The translations under genes and the position numbers were made by a program. Shown one piece after another: positions 22,138 through 35,991 of a stretch of 64,000 nt of DNA. The notes under the pieces are model-generated. The model made no database searches and was not told the DNA's origin. It was given only the letters and a program-made list of their open reading frames with translations. Origin of the DNA: Plasmodium brasilianum (lineage: Eukaryota > Apicomplexa > Aconoidasida > Haemosporida > Plasmodiidae); the NCBI RefSeq assembly GCF_023973825.1, contig NC_090124.1, positions 2,287,501 through 2,351,500 on the forward strand. The letters run 5' to 3'. Numbering within the stretch: position 1 is the first letter of the stretch; every line of letters begins with the position of its first letter.

Positions 22138-25100
22138 TACAATAAAAAAAGCATTTTCCCATAAAGTGTCTTTAAATTTGCCTTGCATAATAAAACATAT
22201 TTTATATATATACAGTTGTTGAATTTCCCCCAATTTTTGTAAAACCCTACATATTATTTAGTTAAAAGGTTACTTTTATGAAGTCCTTAGTATGTAGTAT
22301 TATATCTTTGTAATATTGTACATATATACATATATATATATATATATATGTGCATAATTCGTGAAATTAAATTATATATAAAGTATTATACATTAAATTT
22401 AAGTTGTATGTTTTAATTTTTTCCTATAAGCGTATAAAAATAAAACTCCTTTTTATATTTTAACACGAAAGTTTTTTTTTTAACATTACATTTATTATTA
22501 TTTGTGTGCGTTTTAAAATAAACATAAATATAAATTTTTGTTATTTATTTTATTTTTTTTTTTTAAGAAACTATAACAAAAAGTATTTTTATTTTTTGAT
22601 AAATGTTGTTTTAGTAAAGGTTTTCATAAAACATTTTCCTTCAGGATTTATTAGGAAATATTTATTTATTAATTAATTTATTTATAAATTTATTTATGTG
22701 TGTATGTGTATACATAAAAAAAGGAAATGTTCTGAATAAATTTCTTTAGTATAACATATAAAAACTGATAAAAATTAAAAATCCAATTTAACATAACATT
22801 ACATAACATTACATAACATTTTGTTTCTTCTTTTAGTAGAACTATTTTGTTGTGTTATATTTAATTAGAAGGTATTCTAAAATGTTAAAATATGGTAAAT
22901 AGTTAAATATAATTAATTATTAGTTGTTACATATATTCAAAATGTAAGGTACGTCGAGGGTATATATAAACAGAACTTTTCCTTAAGAAAACAGAATAAA
23001 ATAAATTTCATAATTATATATAAATTCCTAATAAAATTAATTATAAACAAATTGCATAATGGTCTATTTTTTTCAATTTTGCTCACTTTTTATTTAACAA
23101 ATAACTTGCTGTTTGTATTTACACATTGATAAGAAGTTAAAACAATCTCATATATTAATAATTTACACTTTTTCTGTCAGGGAGAAAAAAAAAAAAAAAA
23201 AAAATTCGGATAATTCAAAATGCTTTATGTTCTTAACTTTTAATGTAAAATAAATATATAATACTTTTTTTAACTCAAAAAAAAAAAAAAAATTTATATT
23301 TATAATAGTATATACAAGTAAATGGGCATACTTTTTAGCTTTAATAAAATATATATTTAAAAATTTTTTTTTTCTTAATAAAGCTGCAACAAATATATCA
23401 TAAGGAAAAGAAAGCTAATCCTGATTTATTTATAACCTAGATATAATTTGTTAAAATTTTAAAATAAATATAAATAAATAAAATAAAATATAAAAAATAC
23501 ATTTTGCTATTTAATATTTTTTGACAATTTTTTTTTTGAACGAAAAAACATTTTCCCTCTTCAAATTAAATTTGAAATTAATATAATGAATTTTAATAAT
23601 ATATATATGGAGAATATTTAAAAAAATAAGGATAACATATAAGATAAATGAGTTTATTACTGTAATTTACTAACGCGCTTTCAACATTTTTTTTGGAGCA
23701 TAAAAATTACGTTTCAATCTGTATTTGTTGCAATATCAGTATACAATGAAAAAATACATTATTGTATACATTTTTCCTTTTAAGTTTAATGGGGACGAAA
23801 TAATTAATATAAAATTATTTGAAAAGTGGTGCTCCGTTATTATTATTTTAAAATGACATATTTTCAAAAAGACATTTTTTATATGAAAAAAAAAAAAAAA
23901 AAAAGATATATAATACTACTATTTTTTTATGCTATATAATTTAAGTTAAACTGAAAATATAAATTTTTTTAAGTAACTTTTTTAAAAAGAATAAATACGT
24001 CAACGTAAAATACGTTTTTCAAATTTTACCTTTTAAAAGCATGCCTTATAATAAGTTTTTTTCCTTTTTTAATGTAGGTGGACGAGGTATTATTATACTA
24101 TTATATATACAAATATATTTATGTTGTATGCCTATTCTTTTTTTTTTTTTTTTATTTGTACAATTTTGGAATTTTCCTCTCCCTGCAATTATTTTTTAGT
24201 TTTTATCTATTTTCTTCATATATTTTTTCTACTTTTTAACTTAATATATTTTCATGTATATATTTTTCACTGCCAAAATTATTATTGAATATAGAAATTA
24301 TATATAAATGCAGTATAATACAACATATTTAGGGGAATATTATTTTTTATTATTATTTCTCTCCATATATTACCTTCAGTTTTTTTTACCTATACACATA
24401 ATGAAAAACAATTATTTCTCTTTCCATTTATCTATAACAATATTAATTAGAAAATTATTATAAGGGTAAAATTAGTATTATAAATATTATTAATTTTATA
24501 TTTTATTCAAAATTTAAGATAAAACAATAATAATATTTTAAGGAATGCTTATTTTTTATTGTTAGATCTAAGAGACTCCCTAAATACTGTTACCTTTATA
24601 ATATATATTATTTATTTGTATATTTTTATATTTTCTTGAAAATACATGTAGAAATATTTTTTTTTATATACAAACAGTATTATTTATTATAAAATAAATA
24701 TTTAATTTTCGCATATATATACAATATTAAGTACTTATATATAGTATATATATATAATTTTTATTTATTTTATTTATCCTAGTATTTGTATTTTTGAGTA
24801 ACTTCTCTATTTATATGTAACAAATAAACCCATTTTTTAAGTAAATTATTTTATAGGTAAATTTAGAATCTCACTATTCTTTTTATTTCTCTTTTCTTTT
24901 TTTCTTATACTATATATTGATTTTTCTTTTTTTTTTGATGTATACATGTACTATTAATTTTTACATGTAATTAAGCAAAAAAAAAAAAAAAAATAAAATA
25001 AAATAAAATTGCATTTTTTGCATAATTATTTTAGAAGTAAAACTTTTCTACAAATTATAATTTTCAAAAATAAATTTATTTTTAAATAATATAAAAAAAA

Positions 25101-25307
25101 AAATTTTATATTTATGAAATGTATTATTTTAAAAATTTTGTAATTTTTTTAAAATACGATTTTTATTTTTCATTAAACAGAAATATTCAAAAAAACTGAT
25201 TTTTTACTGTTTTTTTATATGTTTTTAATATAAGATTTTATTTTTATTATAAATTTTTTTTAAAATATAAATAATACTTTATATATATAACAAATAATCA
25301 TTCCAAA
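21977..25307. other. Intergenic A+T-rich region
   Basis: About 3.3 kb with no coding signal on either strand. There are many A and T tracts (for example 22101-22121, 23186-23203, 24138-24153), an AACATTACAT triplication at about 22793-22820, and (TA)n near 22333-22348. It presumably holds the terminator of the upstream gene and the promoter of the downstream gene. Confidence 0.65.
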
Positions 25308-26193
25308 ATGGCTTTTATTGGTAATAATAAAAATACAAACGCTTCCAATGGAATTAATGCTTCTATGGAAGAATCTAAAATTGGAGGAAACTTAAATAAT
25401 AAGTTCAATCTTTATACCAAAATCTTTGCATTTAGCGTATTAGTTTTGGTTTTACAATGCTTTAACAATGAAGTAAGGGAATAGTTTTAATAATATCATA
25501 TTTAAATATTTATTTTTTAGACCACCTTTATATACATATATATATATATATATATATTGTATGTATTATATATATTTTTGGTCATAAAATTTTTCTGTAT
25601 TTTTTTATATATAGTGTTCTTTTAAAGGATATGGTAATGAAATGAATTTAGGAAAAATTAACAGAGGTCAAAGAATTTTAAGTGACTTATATGGTATTGG
25701 AGGAAAATTCTATGAAGATCAAGAAAGACAAAGAGTTGGAGTACTTCACTCTGGATATGGCGATGAAAATATAAGTTATAATAATAGGACAAATGGTTTA
25801 GGTACAGTTGTTGGTAATGATGGATCAACCACAAGTTTAGATGATAGTAATTTATCATTGGATAGTACCATATTTGAAGGTGCTAACAATGGAAACACTA
25901 GAGTTGGAGCAACTATGACAACAGCAGATAGTACTGAAAGTTTAGATGCACCAACAGTTGACAATGCTTATGAAGCTTCTGAATATGAAGATAAATTTAT
26001 GAACAACTGCAGACAAAGTAAACAAGGTAATAAATACAAAAATTTGTTAACAAAATTTAAAAAAGACCATCGTTACGCTGCACTACTTATTTTGGGTTTC
26101 TTATGTTTAACTGGATGCCCAATAGTAGTACCAGCTATTATAATATATGCTATGTTCTTGTTATCTCGTTATATTATTAAAAAGGTTGCATAA
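25308..26193 (+). CDS. PEXEL exported protein with C-terminal membrane segments (two exons)
   Basis: Join 25308-25472 and 25615-26193, giving 247 residues. Exon 1 (55 codons) has a polar N-terminal stretch and then a recessed hydrophobic signal, IFAFSVLVLVLQCF, ending GAA|GTAAGG. A recessed signal of this kind is typical of exported Plasmodium proteins. Exon 2 begins after ATATATAG in phase 0 with CSFKGYGNE. The export motif RILSD lies at residues 75-79. The middle is Ser/Asp/Thr-rich with a loosely repeated Ser-Leu-Asp pattern. The C-terminal 40 residues are strongly hydrophobic (ALLILGFLCLTGCPIVVPAI and IIYAMFLLSRYI), probably two closely spaced membrane helices, ending in Lys-Lys-Val-Ala. 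Likely placed in a membrane of the infected red cell. The product is not assignable to a named family by eye. Confidence 0.92.
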
Positions 26194-29100
26194 ATAATTA
26201 AAAAATCCCATTGGTATCTTTAGAAACTTTTACCAAATGGTTATTTTTTATTCATAGAGAAAATACATATAATATATAATGTCCTTTTCAGAATTATAGT
26301 AATATTATCTATATTATATATACATAAATAATTCTATTGTGCTCAGAATTTTTGTTATACAAGTAAATGTATTCAAACGAAAAGTTGAATGTTTTTTTTT
26401 TTTTTTTGCATAAATTTATGTATGATTTATTAAATTCTACAATATATGTTAATGCTTATCATCAGTAGTATTATAACTTCGTTACGAGTTTTGTTCTTTT
26501 TTTTTTTTTTTTTTTTTTTTTTATTTTTATTTCTGTTTTATAAATGTAAAAAAAGGTATATTTTTGTAAAATATGAATTATTATTATTATTTTTTTTATC
26601 TTAGAATTTGTTGTGTTTTTTTAATCTTTATTACTTTTGCATATTTTACCGTTTTAATAATGACATATTTAAAAGTATATTTATGAATTCATTTATATTT
26701 TTGTTCTTCTAAAATAATATATAGTCATTTTTTTCTTTTTGATATTTCATATATAAATGGTTGATAAATAAACTCTTAAACGTTATCTTATTTATTTTCA
26801 AGTTAAGTATGAGCGTGTGTAAAATATAGTAAGCAACGCAAAATAAAAATGAAAAAAAGGAATCCCAATCCATTTAAACATTTTTATTATAGAACCATAT
26901 TAATATATGTTTGCGAACACTTTTTTTTTTTTTTTTTTTTTTAATTTTTGAGATTTTTGCCAATGGAATTATTTTTTTTAAATATACAGTCAAAATGATT
27001 TTGCCTTTACTGTATTTATTACGAAGTTAATATTTGTACACGAAAATGATACGTCTTTTTTAAATTTATTTGTTTTGTTGTACATTTCTTACATTATATA
27101 ATAACACATAAAACTGTATGTGTTTTATTATGTACCCATAAAAATATATAAAATTACAGCAATTAAATATTTTTGTATTATGAAGCCTTGTTATGATATA
27201 AATAATTTTAAGGTAATAAAATTAACTCTTTCTTTTTTCATATATAATTAATTGAAAACAATTAAATAATAGTTAAGCTTTAAGAAAAACGATAAGGTGA
27301 AATATGTTGCTTTACAAAAGGCAACATTTCTTTTAATAGTAAAATTCAATTTCAATATTTAAATTTATGGTTGGCTATATTTTTATAATTTTTAAAAACA
27401 AATATAATACTATGGGTATGTGTGACAGACAAAATGGGAAAATTTTATATTCATGTAATTAATAAGTTGTATCCCTCTAAGTAAAAATACATTTTACGAA
27501 ATTGCGATTTCCAAATGAAATGAAAACATATCATATTAAATTTCACTATATAAATATAAATCACAAGTATATACTTTGCACGTACATACATGAAATACAT
27601 TTATATACGTCAGTATCTATATATACATTAATAAATATATATATATGCACATATAAATTTTACTCATTTCTCTATAAACCCATTGAAATATAAAAAAAAA
27701 CACGTATGAACTAAACCTTACAGAATATTTACTATTGGGTGGACAATACATTTTCACATATAAAAAAGCAGAGTTGCATGTTATATTAGGACAGCATGCT
27801 TTTTACGTTAAATAGATATAATATTAAAATGGGGTTTATAACTCTATTCAAAGATGCAAATTTAATTAAAGTTTAACCATTTAAAGTTCACCTATATGTG
27901 GGTACTATTATAACATATTTCATAAAAATATGCATTCACAAACTAAAAACCTAATTAAAAAAAGAATATTGTTTTTTATTTTATTCATGCCGTAATTATA
28001 TAATAATATAGCATAATAATAAATATTTCTTTTTTCTTTTTTTCTTATTAAATAATATCTAAATATACTATAAAAAACATAAATATGTATACATAATAAT
28101 ATATATATATTTACGTAAAATACATTGTAAGTGCATCGATTTAGAAAAATATCTTATTGCAATTATTAGGAAAAAAATGGATACGTAAAATTACTATTCG
28201 TTATTTTTACCTTTTAGGTTACTAATATATTATCGTTTCTTAAAATTTTTTTTTTTCTTTTTTCTGTTACCTATTTTTAGTAATTTAGTAAAATTTTTAA
28301 TATGTAAATATTTCTTATGCATGCATGAATTTTATTTATTTGAATTCCCGTAGTTAACACAAATTACCATGTTCATTTTACATAGACAATACTTATTTGA
28401 AAAATATAAATTAAAAAATACATATTAAATAACAAATAATATATGAATTCATATATATATATTATATAATTACTGAAAAAATATTAGAAGTTACGTATCA
28501 TAATTGAAATGTACATCTTAATTTAATGTTTTTGTGCTAAAATATGATATATATTAAATACAAATTTTATATTTTTATGTATATATATATACCATACAAT
28601 AGTAGATATTTTGTTCACTATTTTCACTACTTTTCACAATTCAAAATATTAGAACTATTTTAGTTTTATTCATTATAATTATATATTATCTTTTTAAATT
28701 TTTCGTACAAATGAAAAATTATTAATCTAATGTATGCTTAAAAGTGGAAAAAAATTAAACATCAACACCATATTGATAATAAAAAAATACGTAAATTAAA
28801 AAAGAATGTTATAAAAATAAAATGTTGCATTGTTTTAAATGTAAAAAGAAATATTGTATTTGGTTAACAAAATATTATTATATATATTATTTCTTCAAAG
28901 AAAAATCGTTTCCGTAAAAAAAGAAATTTTTTAGAAAATTTTTATTATTTTATATAAAGAAATTTTAAAATTTTGAACGAAATATTTCATCCTAAAATTA
29001 AAGCTTATATTTTTCAAAGAAAATAAACGCTTGAGGATACCAAAAATTTAAGTTTTTATTATTTTATTAAATTAAGAATTATTTTAAAATTTATAAAAAA

Positions 29101-29644
29101 GTGAATAAAAAAAATACCCTTTATAAAAAAAAATACGTAAGTACATAAATAAATATAGATTTAAAATATTTTATATACATAATAAATATTGTTAATCTAA
29201 CGTAAGAAAATTTAAATACAAAATTATGTTTTAAAAATAAATAAATATATAAAAAAATATTTAATAAATTAATTTTTTTAAAGCAAGGATATATTGCTAT
29301 TATATAATATATATAAAAAAATAAATATTACTTGAAAATTAAAAGAAAAATACATAATAATAAATATATAATAAAAACGTATTTTATTAAATCGTTCTTT
29401 GTAGATATAGGCAATTATTATTTTTATGGAATTTGAATTCTCTTCTAGATAATAAAAAATACAGTTTGAGAGCAATTTAATTTTAAATTAGTTAATATAT
29501 TTCAAGTACATATTGTATTTCAGTGCCTCATAATTATAAGAAGCATCGTTTAAGATATAAAAAAGTATTAACCAAAATACTGTATATTGAATCTATAGAA
29601 TCTTTTTGAGAACACAAATTCCTTTATCATTAGATACTACAAAA
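26194..29644. other. Intergenic A+T-rich region
   Basis: About 3.45 kb without a credible gene. There are T runs near 26390-26407, 26498-26521 and 26921-26943, and scattered (TA)n. Short frames (such as 27502-27693) are low in complexity and lack splice or signal features. Confidence 0.65.
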
Positions 29645-30429
29645 ATGAAGATGTTTAACGATTCTATCAAAATTTTATTCTTTTCATTTTTTATCGTAAT
29701 ATTTCATTTTTTTAATAATTAATATATTGTATATTATATATATGTATCCATGTCGTTCCCTATATATATGTATGTATGTACATATGTATATGTATATTAT
29801 GAAATGTAAATGAGCTCTTTTGTGGTAACTGCATTTTTTTTTTTAAGTCTCAAATGTTATTTAAATGTATATATATATATAATATGTTAAACCATAAATA
29901 TTTATTTTTATTTACATTTGTTTATAAAATTTTTTAGTATACTTGCAAAAAATATGGTAGCAATGAAGATAGTGTAGGAAAGGCATTGAATTCAAAAAAT
30001 ATAAGAATATTGTGCGAACCTGGTAGAGACTTTAGTGGATCACATTACAGTAATGGTCCGCATGATCAGAACTTATATGGATCTACTGATAGTATTAACG
30101 AAAAGAGAGATAATAATAGAGATGGTACTAAACCTCCCCCACCATCACCTCAAGGTTCATGGTCAACTTTTAATGATGAAGGCTTAGCGAACGAAAGATT
30201 ACAAAGAAATCCTTGGATCTATGATTATTACCAGAATAATGTTAGGTATGTAGCACCAGAAAATAATATAAATCATGAATTAATAGAAAAATTAAAGAAG
30301 AACGCAATATATATCTTACCAGTTTTGTTAGTTTCGTATTACCTTTTTAGAAATTCTGGAACACAAACATTTTTATTGATAGCAGCCATTGCTGGTGTAT
30401 TAATGTATACCCGACATTATATCAATTAA
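29645..30429 (+). CDS. PEXEL exported protein with Pro-rich middle and C-terminal membrane segments (two exons)
   Basis: Join 29645-29695 and 29938-30429, giving 180 residues. Exon 1 is a short signal exon, MKMFNDSIKILFFSFFI, ending before GTAATA; an in-frame stop soon after forces a donor here. Exon 2 starts after TTTTTTAG in phase 0 with YTCKKYGSNED. The PEXEL is RILCE at residues 40-44, with Cys in a free position. A Pro-rich patch (KPPPPSPQGSW) follows, then a Trp/Tyr-rich segment. The C-terminus has two hydrophobic stretches, YILPVLLVSYYLF and FLLIAAIAGVLMY, split by a short polar loop, ending RHYIN. The layout (signal, PEXEL, polar middle, C-terminal hairpin) is shared with the gene at 25308. 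The family is not recognised. Confidence 0.9.
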
Positions 30430-33400
30430 AAATTTGAGATGTATTTATAAACAAAAATAATTTTTAGAATGTTTTTTATTTTTATAATTAGTAAATTTAA
30501 AAATAATTTAATTTTATTTTGAGGAGGAGAGAAAAGGGGGGATGTATGTATATTTCTATTTTTATAACACATTAAATATTTTGTACAATAACGAATTTCG
30601 TTAAAATTTTTAATTTTTAGTTGTTATATAATATTTATGGAACTTACAATAAACACGTATATAATTTTTAAGCAGTAATAGTAACTACATATATATATAT
30701 ATATATATGTACATTTATGAATACTGATTTAATCAATATCTAAATCTAATGTATCTTCCTTTTTTTTTTTTTTTTTAATAATGCATATATTTTGTTTTAT
30801 TTGGTTTTATAAAATAATTATATGAATTGAAGTAATAATGCATCATAATGTAAATGATAATATTATATATCTCTTCTGATTTTTCCCATTTTGATTAGTT
30901 GTTTTTTAATCCCTAAATGTAGAAGCAGTTTAATTTTGTTTGTGGGGAAAAAGATTTATATATATATATATATATATGTATAAATACGTACTTACAGTTT
31001 TTATTGATATTAAACACACAAAATTACAAAGCAAAATTAAAAATTTATAGGCGAGCTTTTTTATTAATTTTAATACGTATATATATATTGTATATTTTGC
31101 ATTTTAGAGGGGTAGTTATCATTTAAATTGGAAAAAAAGTTTTTTTAAATTAAAATATTTTTTACTATGTACAGGTCAAATATATTTAACTATTTCTTTT
31201 ATATGCAAGGGACGAAAAATAAGAAAATAATTGTACTTGCTTAATGTGTTATTATATACATTTATGTAATAAGACACACTGTCCATAAATGCAATATTTT
31301 TTTCTGTATGAAACGCACTTTTTAAGGTAATACGAAAATATCACTATTTCTGTTTTCACAAAATTTGATTTAAAAAATGTCTATATATATAAGAAAATGA
31401 AAAAATTATTTTTTCAAGTCTAGCTTTGTAAATTGCAGTATTAAATTGTTACATTACATCTTCGATATATCATGAATGGATTAATTCAATGAATGCTTAC
31501 TCATTACACTTTATAGCATCATAATTTATAATGTTGTTAACTAGTTTAATGATGAACTGTTGTTGTATGTCGTAAAGATAAAAGTACTTAAACAAATGTG
31601 CTTTTTTTGGTAAATCTAAAAATAGTTCAGCTATGATTAAACTAAAAAGCTAGTCAGAACTTGGGGTGAAATATTCATTTATATTTATACTGCATATGAG
31701 CAAAACATAGACTCTAACTACGTATATATATGTTATATATATGCATTGTATGTATATATTATATATATTTATACATACCTATAACAAATTCAGCTTGCAG
31801 ATGCTGATTTATTAGAACTATTCCAACCAATACACGAGATTAACTAGTAACGTATTCAACACAATTCTCTCTGAAAATGTGAATTATTATAACATCTTTT
31901 GTAATTAAACTATTATTTTGTACATTTATTATTTATAAATTTATATGTTTTTTTTACAATATTTGCAAATATATATTATTTATACCTTTATAAGAGGATA
32001 TCTGTATATTTTTGATGCACCGATATATATATTAATTTTCTGAATTTTTTTGCCAAAAAATTTATATAAGGTATACAAATAAGATATTCGTTAACAGTAT
32101 TATTCATTCGAAAAATCATTATTAAAACCTTTTTAAATATTTTTTATTTTTTTAAATTGAAAATATGATAAATTATTTTAAACCTGATCGAATATGCGCT
32201 GTACATATATTAATTTCTTTTTTCTCAATTTATAAAATAATTATCGAAAAAGTTAAATATTATGTATAGATTATTTCCCACAGAGGGAATGAGAAGAGAA
32301 TAGAGAATGCATCTTAAAAAACGTTATCCTCGGTAGATGTAAAATTTTTTAACATTTTTATATTGGTCATAATTCAGCAGATTACAGGATTATTAATTTT
32401 AAGAATTCAATTTGTGTTATATATATACGTATGGTGTATTTTATTCTCCCATATGAATTATATATATATATATATGCAGAATGGAAAATTTCAAAGAAGA
32501 AAACATTAGTAGATTTTTGGATCAGAGTGTAACTATGTTCTTCGCATGCAATTAAAAGTCTCTTTGATTATGTTTTATCAAATAATGTGTTTAGCTGTTA
32601 AATAATTGCTCTTATTAATAAACCGTGAGGATTCAAAAATTTGAACTAATAATTGTCAAATGATGAATGACATGTTCTAAGAGGATAATGCTGCAAATAT
32701 TACTTTTATGAACTTCATATTTATTTAAACATTGTGTGCCGTTCTTATGACTATGTTAGATTTATTATAGTTTTGCTATTTTTGCAAAAAGGTAACTTGC
32801 GTTTAAGGTTAAGTTAAAATTTGTTTTTACCTTTTTCTAAGAGTTTCTTATTTAGATGCATTTACTATTTGCAATACTATTGTTATGGTTCAATATTTTG
32901 TAAAAGCTACTAATAAGAGTATTATAAATTTTGAGTTTTATGACTGTCTTCTTTCATACTATACTATTATATGACTTTTATTATCATTATTGTTGTGTAT
33001 ACATTATTTCTCATATTGTTATTATATTTTTATGGTTAGCTTAATTATATAAATTGTCACCCATTTTACGAATTAATAATCGTTAAAATGTTTGAATATA
33101 TTTTTAAAATTAAATTTATAGATTCATTTGTTACACAATAAAATGCTGAAGTACACACCTATTATAGTAACAAAGGGTTATAATTTAAAATGAAATATAG
33201 TGGGTTTTTCTTTGTGCTTTTTTTTTTTTATTATTATTTTTTTTTTTTATAAAAATAGAAGAATATCAATGTATAATAGACTAAAATTTAATTATCATAT
33301 AGCGTATGTAATTATGAGAAAGATATCATCTGGGTTAATTCTTATAGGAGCAAAATGCCATCTAATAAGGAGGGATAATATTAAAGACAGAGGAAAATAA

Positions 33401-34272
33401 AAATTTTGCTAAGTCAATTTCACACCAAAATATTCAAATTAACTCTTTCTTATATTTGATAATTGATTTTTTAGAACAATGTAAAAATAATATATGTGGA
33501 ACTGGGCTTTTTTTTTTTTTTTAGTTATTTTATGCTTTTTATATAAAACTATAACATTCTTAAAATTATTATAAAAAATGTATATGTTTAACACTGTTAA
33601 AAAAAATGTATGTGTTTTTTTTTTAATGCATATATGATGGTGCTTTGTAAGTTCACATTTATTTTTTGAGTATTTTTTGATAAAGGTGCTTACAATAACA
33701 AAAAAAAAAAAAAAAATTATAAATAATCTATAGAATATAATTAGTAAGAAGTGCTTATAAATTAATTTCAGATAATAATAATAAGAAAAGAGTCATGTCG
33801 ACAAAATAAAGTGCTTATTAATAATTAAAAGGAACAGGAAATAGTGAACGCTTCCGAAATGTCATTAATTTCAAAAATGCTACATATATACTTAGGAGAA
33901 AATGGTAAAACGTTAAGGGCATGAATGCATAGAAGAAAATATTAGTAAACCCCAGCACATTTATACGTTGTTAAAAAGAATTTTCAATTCATTTTATTTA
34001 CATATTTTAGATATTACAAATTACATAAGTTGTCAATTAAATTTATAAAATCTCATATTATTTTGTATAGGCTTTTTACATGTTACAATAGTTGTAAAAA
34101 TATAAATATAACTTTGTATAATAAAAGGAAAATGGGAAAAAATGTTTAATTAGATACTACTATTAATAATTTTTTTTTTTTGATACAATTTTAATTGCTT
34201 TACAGTAATATATGTTCATAATATTTGTATTCACAGTATATTTTGATTATAATGATTATCATTAAATTTTTG

Positions 34273-34392
34273 TTCAGATTAATCTTGTTCACATTAATTT
34301 TGTTCACAATAATTTTGTTCACAATAATTTTGTTCACAATAATTTTGTTCACAATAATTTTGTTCACAATAATTTTGTTCACAATAATTTTG
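34273..34392. repeat. 15-bp tandem repeat, eight copies
   Basis: The unit TTCACAATAATTTTG is repeated head to tail. The first two copies are diverged and the remaining six are identical. Because the period is divisible by three, both strands are open across it. No other coding evidence exists. Confidence 0.92.
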
Positions 34393-34648
34393 TTTATAAC
34401 AAATTTTTTTATAGTAATTTTACTTATAATAATTTTATTTTGTAAGTATGTTTTTATTAAAGAACCTTTTTTGATAATAAATTTTCTTTTATATTGAAAG
34501 AATAAATTCTATAATAAATAAATAGTAATTATATTGGGTTAAACATTACGTTATAAGTTAAAACTCTTGAATTTCCTCAGTAATCGATATACACTGCAAA
34601 TTATAATATATATGCAAATATATATATGCAAATATATATATAAAATAC

Positions 34649-34776
34649 ACATATATTATAAATAACATATATTATAAATAACATATATTATAAATAACTT
34701 ATATTATAAATAACATATATTATAAATAACATATATTATAAATAACATATATTATAAATAACATGTATTTTAAATG
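34649..34776. repeat. 16-bp tandem repeat, eight copies
   Basis: The unit ACATATATTATAAATA is repeated head to tail, with one substituted copy (ACTTAT...) and a decayed last copy. It lies about 250 bp from the 15-bp array and is not coding. Confidence 0.9.
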
Positions 34777-35991
34777 ACACAAAAAGTTGCTATTTTAAAA
34801 GTCCAGATTGAATTATACGTTATTTTTTGACGTTATTTAAAACACACGAAACTAATTTTTAATTAACCCTTTAAATATTAAATGTTAATGTTCTCTATTT
34901 TTTGTAAGAATTGTTCATGTTCTTTTTTTTGTTTTTTTTTTTTTATATTGCTTATAGTTAATTATTTGTTCTTAAAACAAATTGAAAGAAAAAAAAAAAA
35001 AAAATGGCTATATATATATTATATATATATATAATATATCTTTATATTTACTTGTCAATTTACTCACTACTATATATATGCATACTTTTCATTAAAAATT
35101 TTTTGTACACACAGCAATATTTATATAGTATTATATGCATCATTATATATATATATTGTTGTTATGGCAAAAACATATTATTATATAACATAAAAAAAAA
35201 AGAAGCATAATCTCTTTTTATGGCTAACAGAAAAAAGATGCACACTATGTGATATTATATATTAAAAAATATGTTTTTTATGGTGGCTGGAGTTTTTTCT
35301 TATATATTTACTCATCATTTGTATATATTAAAATTATAAAACAAAATATTTCATTATATTCACATCTTCCTTCTTTAACAAGATTTATAAAAATTGTTCA
35401 TTGAATTTCTAATTATAATATTAGCAGTGGTAAATATAATAATCATTGGTATTCTAATGTTTTTAGTAGCTATATGAATCCCTAAACTTCAGAAAAACTC
35501 TAATTTCTTTTTGTTATTGTGCATTTTCACTCTTAATTTTATTTTATTTTTTCTCATATTTTTATTATTTTAATTTATAACAATTTTTGATTAAACATTG
35601 TTAATAGAAAGTTAATTCTTGGTTTTTTCAGAAGAAAAAAAATTAAGAATAAAAATTACAATTTATTAATTATATAAATAAATTTTAGTTTCAAACTAAA
35701 TTATTTTTAGAATTTAATTTTTTTTTAAGGTTTTTTTAATATTTATTAGAAAAAAAAATTCTACATTTTTAGAATGTTTTGTTCTTTTGTAATTTTTAAT
35801 ATTTAACATTTAATACTTTTTATTATATATAAAAAATTGTTTTAATTTGTTATTATATTATATATATTATTTTCAACTATTTTTAAGATTAAAAAAAAAA
35901 AAATAGAAAAAGCCAAGAAACGTATAAACTTATCTTTATTTTAATTGAATAAAACCCAAAACTCAACTAAAAAACTTATTTTTAAGAAAAG

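Larger units (their letters stand above)
30430..35991. other. Long intergenic region with two minisatellites
   Basis: About 5.6 kb with no supported gene. A stretch at 31400-33000 has slightly more mixed composition than the rest and may contain decayed coding DNA, but no frame of useful length or family motif is visible. Two adjacent tandem arrays lie at 34273-34392 and 34649-34776. The frame at 35004-35210 is low complexity (Ile/Tyr/Leu) and is not called. Confidence 0.6.

Noticed and set aside
34200..34497. Open frames on both strands over the 15-bp array
   Set aside because: The repeat period is divisible by three, so frames stay open by chance. There is no signal, motif or splice evidence.
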